Below are positions 10,166-21,937 of a DNA stretch of 64,000 nucleotides, piece after piece; the stretch's first letter is position 1; each line of letters opens with the position of its first letter. The position numbers and the translations under genes were made by a program. The stretch is from Epiperipatus broadwayi (taxonomy: Eukaryota; Onychophora; Udeonychophora; Euonychophora; Peripatidae), in contig JAQFVV010000206.1 of the NCBI GenBank assembly GCA_028023455.1, positions 614,001 to 678,000 on the forward strand, read 5' to 3'. The notes beneath the pieces are model-generated. The model was not told the origin of the DNA. It ran no database searches and saw only the letters and a program-made list of their open reading frames with translations.

Positions 10166-12150
10166 ATTGTATTTAAACTACTATAAACTCCACATGTAAT
10201 GAATTGAATAGTGGAATGACTTTTAGATATAAAGTACTACTGTAAATAATATAAATTGTGCCCAACCAAAAATATCTCTTGCTGTCTTGTTGGATAAGAT
10301 GCTAGTTCATCAAAGGCTAGGTACTGTTTCAAAGACAAAATCTTTTTCTTGTCTCCCTTTTAAGGCAGTTAAATTAGTGTAGGGTCTGGTGAGTTCCTCA
10401 TGCCATTGTATATCTCACTATACTAATTGTGTCAGTGGGATTCAGTATTTCTGTAACCAAATTTTTATCCTCTAACTACATACACAGCATTTCTGACTCC
10501 AATTCTGTTTTTTTAAACTCAAGTCATCAAAAATAAAGAAATAAATGGTAGAGTTTAGGCTGGATAGCTGACCTACTCAAAACAATACAACCACTAATGA
10601 GTCAGCTTGAAAATGAATTTGAAGTTTCAGCTGCAAAATATTGTATTTTTAGGTAACCCTATTAACTGTCTCACATAGCCTAGTTTGCTTGTCACAACTG
10701 GTGGATTAATTATTAACTTGTGGATTACTAATTAGAGTAATAATAATAATAATAATATTAGTAGCAGAGTAAAACAAGAGGAAATGGTAGTACTGTAGAT
10801 AGTAATGGGACCATTTTTTCTTCTAAATATAGCTACAAGTAATATGTAAATATTATTTGATATAAATTTCTCAAGACCTAAATAGAAGCTTGTACCAGTA
10901 GCCAAGGAGCTATCAAAATTAAATGTTGGTATTCTCATTTTAGTTACCTCATCTTCATGATGAAGAATGTTTAAAGGAACAGGGAAAAGAAACAATTTCT
11001 TTGAGAAGAACAAATCAGCCAATGAAAGTAAAATTTAATATCTTCAATTATTGGAATTCCTCATTATATCAGTGAATGGGCTAATGTGTTAAAATAAATC
11101 TTGCACAATAGTGCAAAGGTTTTAATACACTAACCTTAAATTTACAGAATTCAAAGATGGTACAATACACTTACAAGATCAAATTTTTCTTTTTGTGAAG
11201 ATGTTAATGGACATGTTGATAGGGTTAAAAGTTACTGGAAATAGTGGTGTTGGTGCTGTAAATTCAAATGGTTTGTTATTATTGAACTTTTGCACAACAC
11301 ATGGATGAATTAACTATCACAAGCAGTTTATTTAGACAGAAACAAGTCAAAACACAAAAGACATTTACATTGCATAAAAATGTATAACTTACAAGTTTAC
11401 ATTAAATGATCAAACTTAAAATGGACTGCATTATAAATACATGTTATTTTAATCATATTTACACAAAAACTGATGATTTTTACAAAAGATTCTGAAATAT
11501 AGATAATAAATTTTAATGGCTATCAAGCTCTAAAATTGTTAATTTGGACTTTCAATATTGTCCTATTATTGATGTATGAAATTTTATTAAGGTGTGTGTT
11601 ATGAATACAAGTAAATTTATTCTGGGTTCTCTAAAAAAATCATGATTGGTTTTCTGACAATAATCTTACTATTAGTAATTTGATAAAAAAAAACATGTGC
11701 ATTCCTGTTGGAATAATAACTTAAATGTGGAACTTCAGAATAAATAAAAGATTCTAAAGATAGAAGTTCAACCATTGCTAACATAATTTAAAAATGGTAC
11801 TGTAAAACTGCAAAAGACGAAACCTTTACTAATTGCTGTCATTCTAGAACCATATGAAATCCAGAAATGGCTATTATATGATGATAATGGTATTTTGAAG
11901 GATTAATGAGTATTTTGATCATCTTTTGAATAATGGTACAAGAATTGAAATGATGACTTTTAATGATATGTTTATTTTATATACATTCAGACAAAGCTGT
12001 CAAGCTTAATGAATTCAAAAATGCTCCTTGTATTCTTAAAAATGTAAAATCTATGTGTCCTGTTGAAAATTTAAAATATGCTGATGATAGCTTCAAAAAT
12101 ATTGGAATTTTTGAGGAATATATGGATATATGAAGTTGTATTACATCATG
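10166..12150. other. AT-rich sequence, nothing firmly recognised
   Basis: A 96-codon minus-strand frame at 10732-11022 ends in a leucine run encoded by a TAA trinucleotide repeat (10738-10757) and shows no known motif. The right part (from about 11800) may hold the unrecognisable 5' part of the LINE that follows. Confidence 0.4.
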
Positions 12151-12159
12151 TTAAGAATA

Positions 12160-13640
12160 CTTTTATTATTCCAGTTTCTAAAAACAAAGAGAATAGAAAA
12201 AAATTGCTGTAATTATTATGCAATATCATTATTATGTTGAACAGATTGCTTGCAACCACATATGATTAGTTTTCAGAAATTTAATCTGCCTTTAGAGAAT
12301 CAAGAACCACTATAAACAACTTGTTTTGTTTAAGGAAAATGGAAGACAAATATTAGAAACAATGAAGTGATTTATATATCACTTTTATTGATTTGGCCAA
12401 GGCACTTGATTCGTTAATGTTACAGGTCTATGAAATTTTGTGAAATGAGTTGGTTGTACGCCAAAAATTATTCATATTATACAGCTTCGACATAATGAAG
12501 TAGAAAGTGTTAGTATTACAGGTAAAAAAATATGAAACATTTGAAAGGAAAACAGCTATTAAACATGGATGTGTAATTGCTCCTATGTTGTTTTCAATTT
12601 TTATGATATGTTTGAATAAGCCCAGGAATAATAATCTTAAAAAAAATAATTCTCGTTACGGTATGATGCAATACCTAGTAGTTTAAAAGTATTTTTCTTT
12701 TTTATTTGTGAGTCGTTATATGACGAAGTCAGCGGACTCTTTAGAATAAAAAGTCCTGGCGCCCATATTAAATAAATTAAAAGCTGATTTCGTCGATAGC
12801 ATAATTCTCAACTATTAATAGGCCGAGTTGATCAGGAAATATAGCTATGTTTTTAGAATAGAAATACAACTTTCTTCTTGTTTGACATAGCTTGATCAAC
12901 TCGCGTGCAATTTATATTAGCGTGTAGAGGCCTATCAAAATGGAAAACGTTATAATATACATATATATGTTTGTTGGCAGAAAAAATTAAACAAAAAATT
13001 AATCTTTTTGGATTTTATATTTACAATATGCTACTGATGATTGTGTTACTCTTTCTAGTTTAAAAGATGATTTACAGAGTATAATTAATGTTTTGAATAT
13101 AACTTAAAATACTTTAGTTTAATAATTAATGTTCAAAATACTGAAATTCTTTATCAACAAGTGGCAGAAGGAAAATTTTTCAGCAATGTTTAACTTGGAT
13201 TGTTATCAATTTGAGAATATAAATTAGTTTTTTCTAAATATAAAGGTGGACATAGGTGATATTATACAATACAAACTGCAACATGTTGCTTCTAATTCTA
13301 ACAAGTTAAGAGTATTTCATTCCAGGGAAATAACAACTGCATGGAAGTAAGACTTGGATTTCCTATTTTCATAATATAAAGATTTTAGAGATGTTTTATT
13401 TAAGGATGCTCCATAAAATTTTAATATTGCCAAGACAAGATCATAAAACCAATCAGTGTTTTTCACTTTGCTGGATATAATACTATGGAGCCCATTATTG
13501 TAAAATCATACCTTTATTGGATTATGTAAAAGAGTGTTTTGTTATTAGCTTGAGCATGGTTTCTATGGAACAGGTAGATCATGCCTATGTTTTAAGGATT
13601 ATTTCAAAATTATTCTAAAGAAACTTAATGCCAATTATTT
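12160..13640 (+). pseudogene. LINE reverse transcriptase (decayed ORF2)
   Basis: Relic of a non-LTR retrotransposon RT, the enzyme for target-primed reverse transcription. Blocks in order, in shifting frames: NYYAISLL near 12212, SAFRESRTTINNLF near 12290, YITFIDLAKALDS near 12375 (the FIDLxKAFD motif with its catalytic Asp), IKHGCVIAPMLFSIFM near 12560 (the GVKQGCVLAPTLF motif), LQYATDDCVTL near 13020-13055 (the YADD box, with an extra Thr codon between A and D), NTEILYQQ near 13140, and LEMFYLRMLHKIL near 13390. This suits the widespread invertebrate family whose RT reads GVKQGCVLAPTLF. Many stops and frameshifts are present. Between the GCVIAPMLF and YADD blocks the protein match breaks off for about 280 bases, where a foreign structured segment is inserted. 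Confidence 0.8.
12705..12990. mobile_element. structured insertion inside the LINE RT
   Basis: RT homology (LRYDAIPSSLKVF) stops near 12700 and resumes near 12990-13020. The insert is richer in CG dinucleotides than its surroundings. It folds into several hairpins: TCGT/ACGA near 12713-12727; GGACTCTTTA paired with TAAAAAGTCC near 12738-12760; and a large one in which ATAGGCC (12818-12824) and GAGTTGATCA (12825-12834) pair with TGATCAACTC (12893-12902) and GGCCTAT (12929-12935). No second copy lies in the window. It may be a MITE, a SINE or another small structured element. Confidence 0.45.
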
Positions 13641-13787
13641 CCTTTGGTAAGATATAGCATATTACAGAATACATTGAAAAGTTATAATAAAGCACTGTGT
13701 TGAAATATTTCAGAAAGAAAAGTAAAAGACAACATCACAAAATATCAAGTAAAACAGACAAATGGACAAGTATTCTATATATGGACT

Positions 13788-13907
13788 ATTTTTTTTTCAT
13801 GTGTCAAAGCATCATCTGGGAAGTGAACCCATGAATCCAGGACAACTGCTTGTAAGGCAGTTGTGCTGACCACTTGTGCTGACCACCACTCATCCACCAA
13901 AGCTTGA
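13788..13907 (-). mobile_element. tRNA-derived SINE, copy 3 (degraded)
   Basis: Minus-strand tail ATGATGCTTTGACACATGAAAA matches the SINE 3' end and poly-A. The head region is partly duplicated (TTGTGCTGACCAC appears twice on the plus strand). Flanks CTATATATGGACT (13775-13787) and CTATATGTGGACT (13908-13920) form a 13-bp target duplication with one mismatch. The B box has drifted to GGTTCACTTCC, an A in place of the usual G. Confidence 0.7.
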
Positions 13908-14221
13908 CTATATGTGGACTCATTTTTGATATACAGATTGGTTTGTATGGTCATATAAAATTTGTTTCAGTTATTTTCTTTCTCTCTTTTTTTCTTTTTT
14001 CTTTTGGAATTAGAATTGAACATACTCATGTATTATCAGAGGGATTTGTTTGTTTGTGAAAAGTATTCAGAAAGTTGTGATTTTTTCAGTTTTCACTTAT
14101 GTAAAGTATGTATATCTATTTCAACACATAATGTTTAGAGTACTAAGCTAAAACAGTTTTAGTTCTAATTTTAAATTGTGTAAATATTATTACTAAATAA
14201 TATGATTTCAGCTCTCAACAA

Positions 14222-14645
14222 TTAGTCATCATCATCATCATCAACCATTATCAATCCACTGCAGGATAAAGGTCTCTCCAAGTTCAATCCATCTTTTCCT
14301 ATCTTTAGCTTTTTTTTCTCCACATCACCCCTGCACACTTTCTTATTTCATCCATCCATCTCATATGTGGTCTCTTTCTGGGTATTTTACAATCTCTTGG
14401 AATCCAGTTTAAAATTTCAATTGTCCATCTGTTATCATCTCTTCTGACAATATGTCCAGCCCAACTCCACTTCAGTCTTTTAATTTTTTCTATGAGGTCA
14501 GTAACACCTGTTTATTCTCTTACCCATACATTGCGTTTTCGATCCCTTCTTGTTACTCCCAACATGCATCTCTACATACTTCTTTGAGTGGTCTGAAGTC
14601 TCTGTATTACTCTTCTATTAAGTGTCCAAGTCTTGGTTAATACAT
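14222..14645 (-). pseudogene. LINE ORF2 C-terminal fragment
   Basis: The minus strand encodes a nearly continuous C-terminal tail of a non-LTR retrotransposon polyprotein. Visible in order are LTKTWTL, MLGVTRRDRKRN, TGVTDLIEKIKRLKWSWAGH, RRDDNRWTIEILNWIPRD, RPHMRWMDEIRK and W-x3-AKDRKRWIELGE, ending in a run of GAT codons (TCA repeat on the plus strand at 14227-14241). This pattern (WAGH ... D-x-RW ... W-P-R ... RGRP-x-RW-x-DE ... AxDR-x-W) is well known at the end of many invertebrate LINEs. It has only two internal stops, so it is younger than the LINE at 12160. The upstream RT part is absent, and it points the other way, so it is a separate insertion. Confidence 0.85.
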
Positions 14646-15533
14646 AAATGCATTATAATTGGTATTTTATGAAATCAAGAATACAAAAATTTCATGATGC
14701 CTTTAATATTTACATCAATAATTCCATGAAAATCATTAAATATAAATATAACTTTATTGGTTAGACTTGTTTCTTTATAAATAAAAAAACATTTAGACAT
14801 TATCTTTCAATTTTTACACATATAAAATATGAAAGTTGTCAAACAGAAATATCATTACTAATTTACATAACTTCAATTTCTAGTTTTAATTAGTTGTTTG
14901 CCTGAATATATCAAGCTGTACTTTATCCAGTGAAATACATAGAAATTTCCATTTTGATATCAATTTGATTAAAATCTATCTATCTACATTATATATAAAG
15001 TTAAGTTTAAGGATCTCTAAAAAGTAATGTGTATATGAAATTAAATTGTAATATGCTATATGGCTTATTTGAAAAGTGTATATTCCATATGTATCTGTAG
15101 GATGGATAGTTGGTCTGACTTGTGAGTTGAATGGATGGTTATGATAGCATTAAGCTAATGGTGAATGAAGCACTGATAAAAACAAAAACTGACTATAGCA
15201 TATTATCGTGCAATGATTGTACACCACTTCACAAGATATTAAAAGTGGATAGAAACTTACTTGTCTCTACCTTGTCTGAAAGTGATGGAGAATTAACATA
15301 CACTGATAAAAACAAATAACTTATATATACACATATGTAAAACTCTCCCTATAGTAATGCTGCTTAGTGCAAGCCAGAGTAAATCAATAGATTACTTAGA
15401 CTTGCACTGAGTGGCAATACTGTATAGAATGTTTTGCCTTTATGAAAAACAGCTTGTGTAAGCATAAAGAATGGTGATCACATGATGTTTGCTGGTTTAA
15501 CTTGTATATATATATATATATATACAAGATATA
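14646..15533. other. AT-rich sequence, nothing recognised
   Basis: A 62-codon frame at 15131-15319 (DGYDSIKLMVNEALIK near its start) matches nothing I recognise. A TA tract lies at about 15506-15524. Confidence 0.4.
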
Positions 15534-15611
15534 TATACAGAGATCATAAATAATTAAAGTTAATATATATATATATATATATTAACTTTAATTATTTATG
15601 ATCTCTGTATA
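15534..15611. repeat. perfect 78-bp palindrome
   Basis: The arm TACAGAGATCATAAATAATT continues through AAAGTTAA into a central TA tract and is mirrored exactly, with no mismatch, to 15611. The two 39-base arms would form a cruciform or, if transcribed, a long hairpin. The centre is at 15572/15573. Confidence 0.95.
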
Positions 15612-17570
15612 ATTTTTTTAAAAAACACAGTCTTACATATGTCAAACTAATAACTTGAAGGACATATACTTTTAGCAATCCAACATGACATCAACAGTTG
15701 TATAGAAAACCAGTTGTGCTTTTAAAAAACATAGCTGTATATATTGATGCATTAATAGTTACATATATATATATATAAACGCTTATGTTAATTTTCTAGT
15801 ATTTTAAGCAGAATGAAGCATATTTGACAATAGAACTGAAAGTTAAAGACTCATTGGCACTGATTTGGATTACACTGTGTTTCAATGCCGTTTATTTATT
15901 CACTCTAAATTAATTATTTATTTTTTCAAGTGATATTATAAAATATTTCATCCCTTTTATTATTATTTTTGGATTATATTAAAATATAAAAATGCTATAT
16001 GTATTACTTGAATTGTTACAGTATTTGATGAATTCTCATTGTTTTGTATTATTATTATTTTTTATTCTTGTATGTTTTTTATAAATTTAGTTAGTCTCTG
16101 TAATTAAATTAATTTCTCTTATAAAGCATATTTGAAGTATCTGAATAGATATTATTAATATTATTGATATTAAATACATTTTGCTGTATCAATTTAATAT
16201 CAGAATATTCTTCTAACATACCTTTAATAAAATAAACATTTTATCTTTAAATTTTAAATTAAAGAAAAGAATTAAATGCTTCAAATATTTTAACAGCAAA
16301 GGCTTAGAATTTCTTCAGGAATAAGAAATTGTTTATACACTTCAATTCATTTTATAGGAAGACATGTTGAGTTTAATTACTTCTTCCATCAACTTTCTTG
16401 ACGATTAGTGAAATAGTTTTAGTAAAAGAAATGTTCCATTTACAGATTTCTTTAAATCAGAACCTAGCGAGAGGTGAAGTTCTTCTAAGAAAGAATCAGT
16501 CAGAATGGAACATTTACTTCAGGAAAAAAGTAACTTTTTTTTAAAAAAAAAGACTGTGTCACTATTGACTTCATTAAAGAAAAAAAATATGTTCTTTGTT
16601 ATTACTAGTAGTTAATAGTGTGAAAAATAGTTTTACATACTGTTGTACAATAGTTTAGTTTTGTTAATATTAAAAAAATCGTATTTTGTATTTACCTTTG
16701 AACTACTAATATATAAGCCAATTATTTAATAGCCCGTTTCGTAGAAATAGAATTCTGTATTTAAAATACTATTAATTACTTAAAAAATTTCTATCCATTT
16801 TTTGAAGTTTCAAAAGAATATTTTATGACATATGAAAAAAAAAAAGAATATTTTATAAAAGGTTGGATATATTTTCTAGTAACAGTCATATAATGTTTAA
16901 AAAATGTAAAAACTTTGAGAATATAAATAATAATAAAAAGATTATTTTTTTTATTCAAATCAGATTTGAAAATACATATCATTTTTTTCCACTTTTTAAA
17001 TTCATTGCAAAGTCAAAGTCTCTCTTTGTTTAATCCGTTTTCTCTGGTCCATAGTCTTTCTTATTCAATTTGGCAAATGTTCTTAACTCAACCCTCCATA
17101 TTACATAGTCGTCTACTTTTAATCTCTTTTTTATCCTCTGTGTCATAGTTGATATTTAAATCTTCATCTATTGTCATATCTTCTGATCACACAATTAAAT
17201 TTCAGCTTCTTTAATATTTTAATAATATCTTTTATGTATATTTGATAGTCTCTCATTAATAGATTCCATTTTTGCTTATTTCTTTATACTTTATTGGATA
17301 TCTGAGTCTCTATATCACTTTTTATAGTGTGTTCAAATTTCAGATTCATCAATAAACAAATTACAACCTTCTATTTAAAGCATACAGTTATGTCTATATA
17401 GATGTACAATAAATAAATAAAAACATTCTCTTAAACTAAGGAACTATTAATCAATGAACTTCAATTTATCAGTAGGATGGACAGACAAGTTTATAAAAGA
17501 AGGTATTTTAAATATTTTTTAGTGGACATATGGATACAAAATGAAGATTATGTGCTTATATATATAATTT

Positions 17571-17600
<30 letters not shown>
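15612..17600. other. AT-rich sequence with one foldback at 16420-16530
   Basis: Near 16425 AAATGTTCCATT is repeated inverted as AATGGAACATTT near 16505, with weaker pairing on both sides (GATTTCTT against AAGAAAGAATC). No gene is recognised in the rest. A TA tract at about 17574-17600 leads into the next element. Confidence 0.45.
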
Positions 17601-17604
<4 letters not shown>

Positions 17605-17628
17605 TTATATTTTTAAAAGACAAGTTTA
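17601..17628. repeat. left direct repeat of element A (target-site duplication)
   Basis: TGCCTTATATTTTTAAAAGA plus CAAGTTTA, 28 bases, recurs without mismatch at 21910-21937. TA tracts precede both copies, so the true duplication may be longer. The two copies flank element A exactly. Confidence 0.9.
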
Positions 17629-17636
17629 TATATATA

Positions 17637-20600
17637 TTGTACCCTTACTTCTCGATATATAATATAATTTGAAATACGTCTAGCTCAATTGAATTATAAT
17701 GCTTAAATAAAATTTGCATATCTATCTTTAATATACTTTTATACTATCATATTTTAATTAAATTCATTATCAATTATCAAAATCAATATAGTTCTTTATT
17801 ATGTATTAATTAAATAAGTATTTATCAAAATCATGAGACTGTGAAGTAAAGTTACAAAGCAATAAGTAGATTTACATTGAGTCAATATCTCCCAAGACAT
17901 TGTCTCAATGGCATAAGAATACTATTACCTCCTTATTAACTTAATACTACATCTACAGCATTCTTATGGCTTTTAAAATAAAATAAATTATCTTTAATAA
18001 TAATAAATAAATAAATCTTAACTTTTAATTTTAAAATATAATTAAATAATCTCAGGCTCTTCTAATTATCTTAAAGTAATAATAACTCATGTAAATAAGT
18101 ATGATAAGGGATTTTATATCAAACCTAAATACACCTAACTTATTCTAATAATAATTATAATGAACAATACTACTTTTAGGGTATAACTCAAATTTATCTA
18201 TTTCTATTATATTATTAATTATTAAATAAATAAATAATCATGTGTATATCTTTTATTTTCATATAGTATCTTAACTTTGGAATAGATCAAAATCTTATAA
18301 TTTAATAATCTGTGGCAATAAATAATCTTGTACTCTTATATTGTGTATTATAACCATCTTATGACCATTGTAATATAATATGTTAATATCAATCAATTCT
18401 TATAAATGATATCAAGAAAATATTATGTTTATTTCTAATATTAATAATAAATTCATATTGTGCAAATATTATGTTTATCCAAATTATCTGCTGTCAAATG
18501 CTGTGGTGCAAAATAATGAACTCGACACACTTTTAAAACAAATTAAACAAATTTATTTACATTAACTTTAATCAAGAATTTATTTACAATATTTACAGTT
18601 CAAAATTAGGAAACAAAGAAAATAAAATATAAGAAAATAATAATACAAACTGTTTACACGGTTGTTAACTTATACTCTTAACAAATAATTTATACATTCT
18701 TTTAAAATGCTGTACTAATAACATTGAAGTATGTTTTCGAACCTACATTTTAAATACATATCAGTGAGCTTCAATTATCACAAATAATTTATGTAAATAC
18801 TGTTTATGTAGCATATATAAACAATTAAATTTTAATAATTAAATTGCTACACCAATTAAGTATTACTGCTATTCATTTCATAATGTAATAGTATGTGTTC
18901 ACTTTACTACTAGTACTACTTTAATATTATAATATAGAAATTAACGTATCTTTGTAATGTAATAATAAATAATTGATTATAACTTTATATTTCACTTAAT
19001 ACAATTCATGCTACATGTTTTTATTAAATATGCATTACATATATGTATTGTTAAAATAATAATATTTAAATTATTCATCAATTTCAAAATTCATAAAGTA
19101 TTATATTAGATAAATTCTATGATTCTTTTCTATGTGAAATTATTACTTTACTTTATGTGCTATTCTACTCCTTCCTAATAAATTTCTATCTACAAAACGT
19201 TCTCTAAAACTTATTTAAAATTTCCGGAAAACAACCTTCAACTTTAAATAAATACTAATTATCCAAACTATTTATACTTCATCATCTATATTCGGTAAAT
19301 CTTCAATCCAACATAAACTTCTACATAAAACTTAACTTAATTTATCCAATAAAACAAAAATAAAATATAGACTTTTAAATCTCTTCCTAACTTGCAATAA
19401 AAATAATTACCCATGAATAATAAATATAATTCTAATACTATAATATAAAATATCAAAGTTTATTAACGAAAGAATCATATAATTATTTCTAAGCTTCTTA
19501 TGTAATGTTGCATCGTATTTATTTTATAAATTCAAATTATGCATATTTAAATAAAACTGTCACTGCCAATATAATGTGTGTGTATTTTTAAAATAATCAT
19601 ACATTCATTCAAAACAACATAATATTTGGTTGATCTAAAGAAAACATATTAAATACATCAAAATTATTATTATTATACAATTTTTACCATCAATAATGAT
19701 TTAATGTACAGTACATCTTCCAATATTCTTCGGAATTACAGCTTCATAAAATAATTCACATTTACACTCACGATCATTCTTGTAAATATTCCGTGTTATA
19801 TTAATTATAAAATAAACTCATGCAATTAATCATTATATTATTTTTAGTTACTATTTTAAGAAATGTACCTATCTTATTTTTAATAGATTAATAATATTTA
19901 ACTTTTATATTAGATAAATAAAACAAAATTCATATTACGTAACTCCAACGATGTCTTCTTTTAACCATAATAGTTCTTAAATCCTAGGTACACATTCACT
20001 AAAACACCATTTCCGTTTTCCGGTCCATCACATGTTTTAAAAGTTTATAAACGAAAACGTTCTTTTTTTTTAAAAAAAATAAGTTTCCCACAATAAAACA
20101 AAATAAAATTAAAATAGTTTATAGGATCCTGATTTACTTCTTTCTAGAATATTATTCAAAGTTATTATTTTAAATTAGTCTATAGTTTATGAAAAATTAT
20201 CATTTAATTATTTTAAATTGACTGGGACGTCCACGTATTACTTGCGCATTTCTTAACAAAACATCCAGGTAAGAATAAGCTTCTTCATCTAAAACGACCA
20301 GCGTTTAAATTATTTCAATATAATAATTTTTATTATATTAAGACTTTTAGCTAATTATATTTTCAATTTATTTGCCTTCCCAAAATTGTCAATATTCAGT
20401 CTTTAAAATATAAAAACTTAACAAGGCAAGTATTTATAAAACTACTTTTATTTCTAATATCTTTACTTAAGATATATATTTAAATTTATAGCTTGCAAAA
20501 ATACTTTCTTCATAAAGAAGTATTTTATTCTTTAAAATATCTATTTTCTAATAGTCAATAGTAATTAGCTTTTAAAATTATATACTGTCCAAAATACTAC

Positions 20601-21894
20601 TTTTCTCCATCTCGTAATTTTCCGAACTAATCCAGCGTTTGTCATACTTTTAGTATAAAGTTTCCGATATATTTTCACTATATATGATGTTCCCATGACT
20701 ATTTGCTTGTAAATTGAGCTTAGTAGAGACGACCGATAGGGAAAAATTAAATTAACACTGCATGTTTATCATTTAAAATTTCTATAACTTATTTACAAAG
20801 ACACTTTTATAATTTTGAAAAAAAATGATTTTAAAAAGCGTCTATAAAATTTACGTAGCTATTTTTTAATAACACAATTAACTTGAAAATTCAATCACGA
20901 AGTCCTCTCTTAACAATTGAACTAAGCTTTTATACCGGAAGAAACTTCCCATTTGATTGGTAGATTAAACAATCAACTTTGCTGGCTTATTTACATATTT
21001 ACCAACAACACAAAATTAAAAATAAATAATGACTTATTTAATATTTAATATTTATTACATTATTAAATTTCTAAAATAATCTTTATCGTTTCTTTAAATC
21101 TATTAAACATTTTTTAAAATATTCTTACTTACTTGATTTTAATTCTAACTTTTATAAGATTATTTAAAATACACTAAGTTTTTTTTTTATACGTCATATT
21201 TTTAAAACAATATTTTTAAAATCAGATTTAATATTTCACATTGAATATCTTTATTTTTATCTCGTGATAACTCACGTATTATTTATAAATTTTATAACAT
21301 GATTTTTAAAATAGTCGTACAACTTTATTAGATAACTTCCAAGCATGTGTGTGCATATTTAACTAACATCTGTTTCTTCAACACTAGAAACGCTTGTTAT
21401 AATCTAAAAATAACTAACAATTGCATTTTTAAAATAAACATTTTTATTTTTAAAATAAATAAGATATTATAACAGATTTTAAAATAATTATTCGATATTA
21501 TAAAATCAAATATTAATCTTCTACTTAAGTATTTATAATAATTGAAATATTTATATTCTTTTATAACATTATCTTATCAACAATAAATATATGCATTTAA
21601 TTTTAACTTGTCTTTTAAACACTTTTAGTTTTAAATACCTACTTATTAAATATATTAATGCAGTATTAACTATGGCCAGTTTTTCCAACTACATATTATA
21701 ATAATCATCATTAAAATGTCTCTCTCAATTTCAGCACAATTTCACATATCAAATACTCATAGATTGCTTTCATTAAATCTTTTGAAATAGTACCATAACC
21801 AAAATTAACATCACATATTCAAATATATCTTAAATTTAAAATTTTTAACAGATTAGCACAAAAATTAGATGGTGACCCATACAAAAGGGCACAA
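17637..21894 (-). mobile_element. unclassified large AT-rich element, copy A
   Basis: Oriented so that copy B at 28208-33429 is forward, this copy starts TTGTGCCCTTTTG at 21894 and ends AAGGGTACAA at 17637, about 4.26 kb. Its termini form a short inverted repeat (TTGTRCCC). It matches copy B in scattered blocks along its whole length, for example CATGCTT after a run of CACA, a CTGGCCATA block about 230 bases from the start, TTGTAAATATTGTAAATA about 950 bases from the end, and TTGAG/TCAATGG blocks with ATTCTTATG near the end. No open frame above 60 codons is seen, so it is non-coding or its genes are beyond recognition. TTTTAAAA-like motifs are very frequent. In the element's sense a TATAAAAG box lies at 20934-20927, about 960 bases in. 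I cannot assign it to any known transposon class. Confidence 0.6.
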
Positions 21895-21909
21895 ATATAT
21901 ATATATATA

Positions 21910-21937
21910 TGCCTTATATTTTTAAAAGACAAGTTTA
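21910..21937. repeat. right direct repeat of element A (target-site duplication)
   Basis: Perfect copy of 17601-17628, preceded by a TA tract that touches the GGGCACAA terminus of element A. Confidence 0.9.

Noticed and set aside
10732-11022. 96-codon minus-strand frame
   Set aside because: No motif; its leucine tail comes from a TAA repeat.
11470-11505. CTGATGA followed by GAAA-like sequence
   Set aside because: The intervening bases form only a weak U/A stem and no stem I or III can be drawn, so it is not a hammerhead.
12072-12092. Apparent KYADDS, like an RT active site
   Set aside because: It lies upstream of the FIDLxKA block, whereas the active-site box must come after it. The true box is at about 13020.
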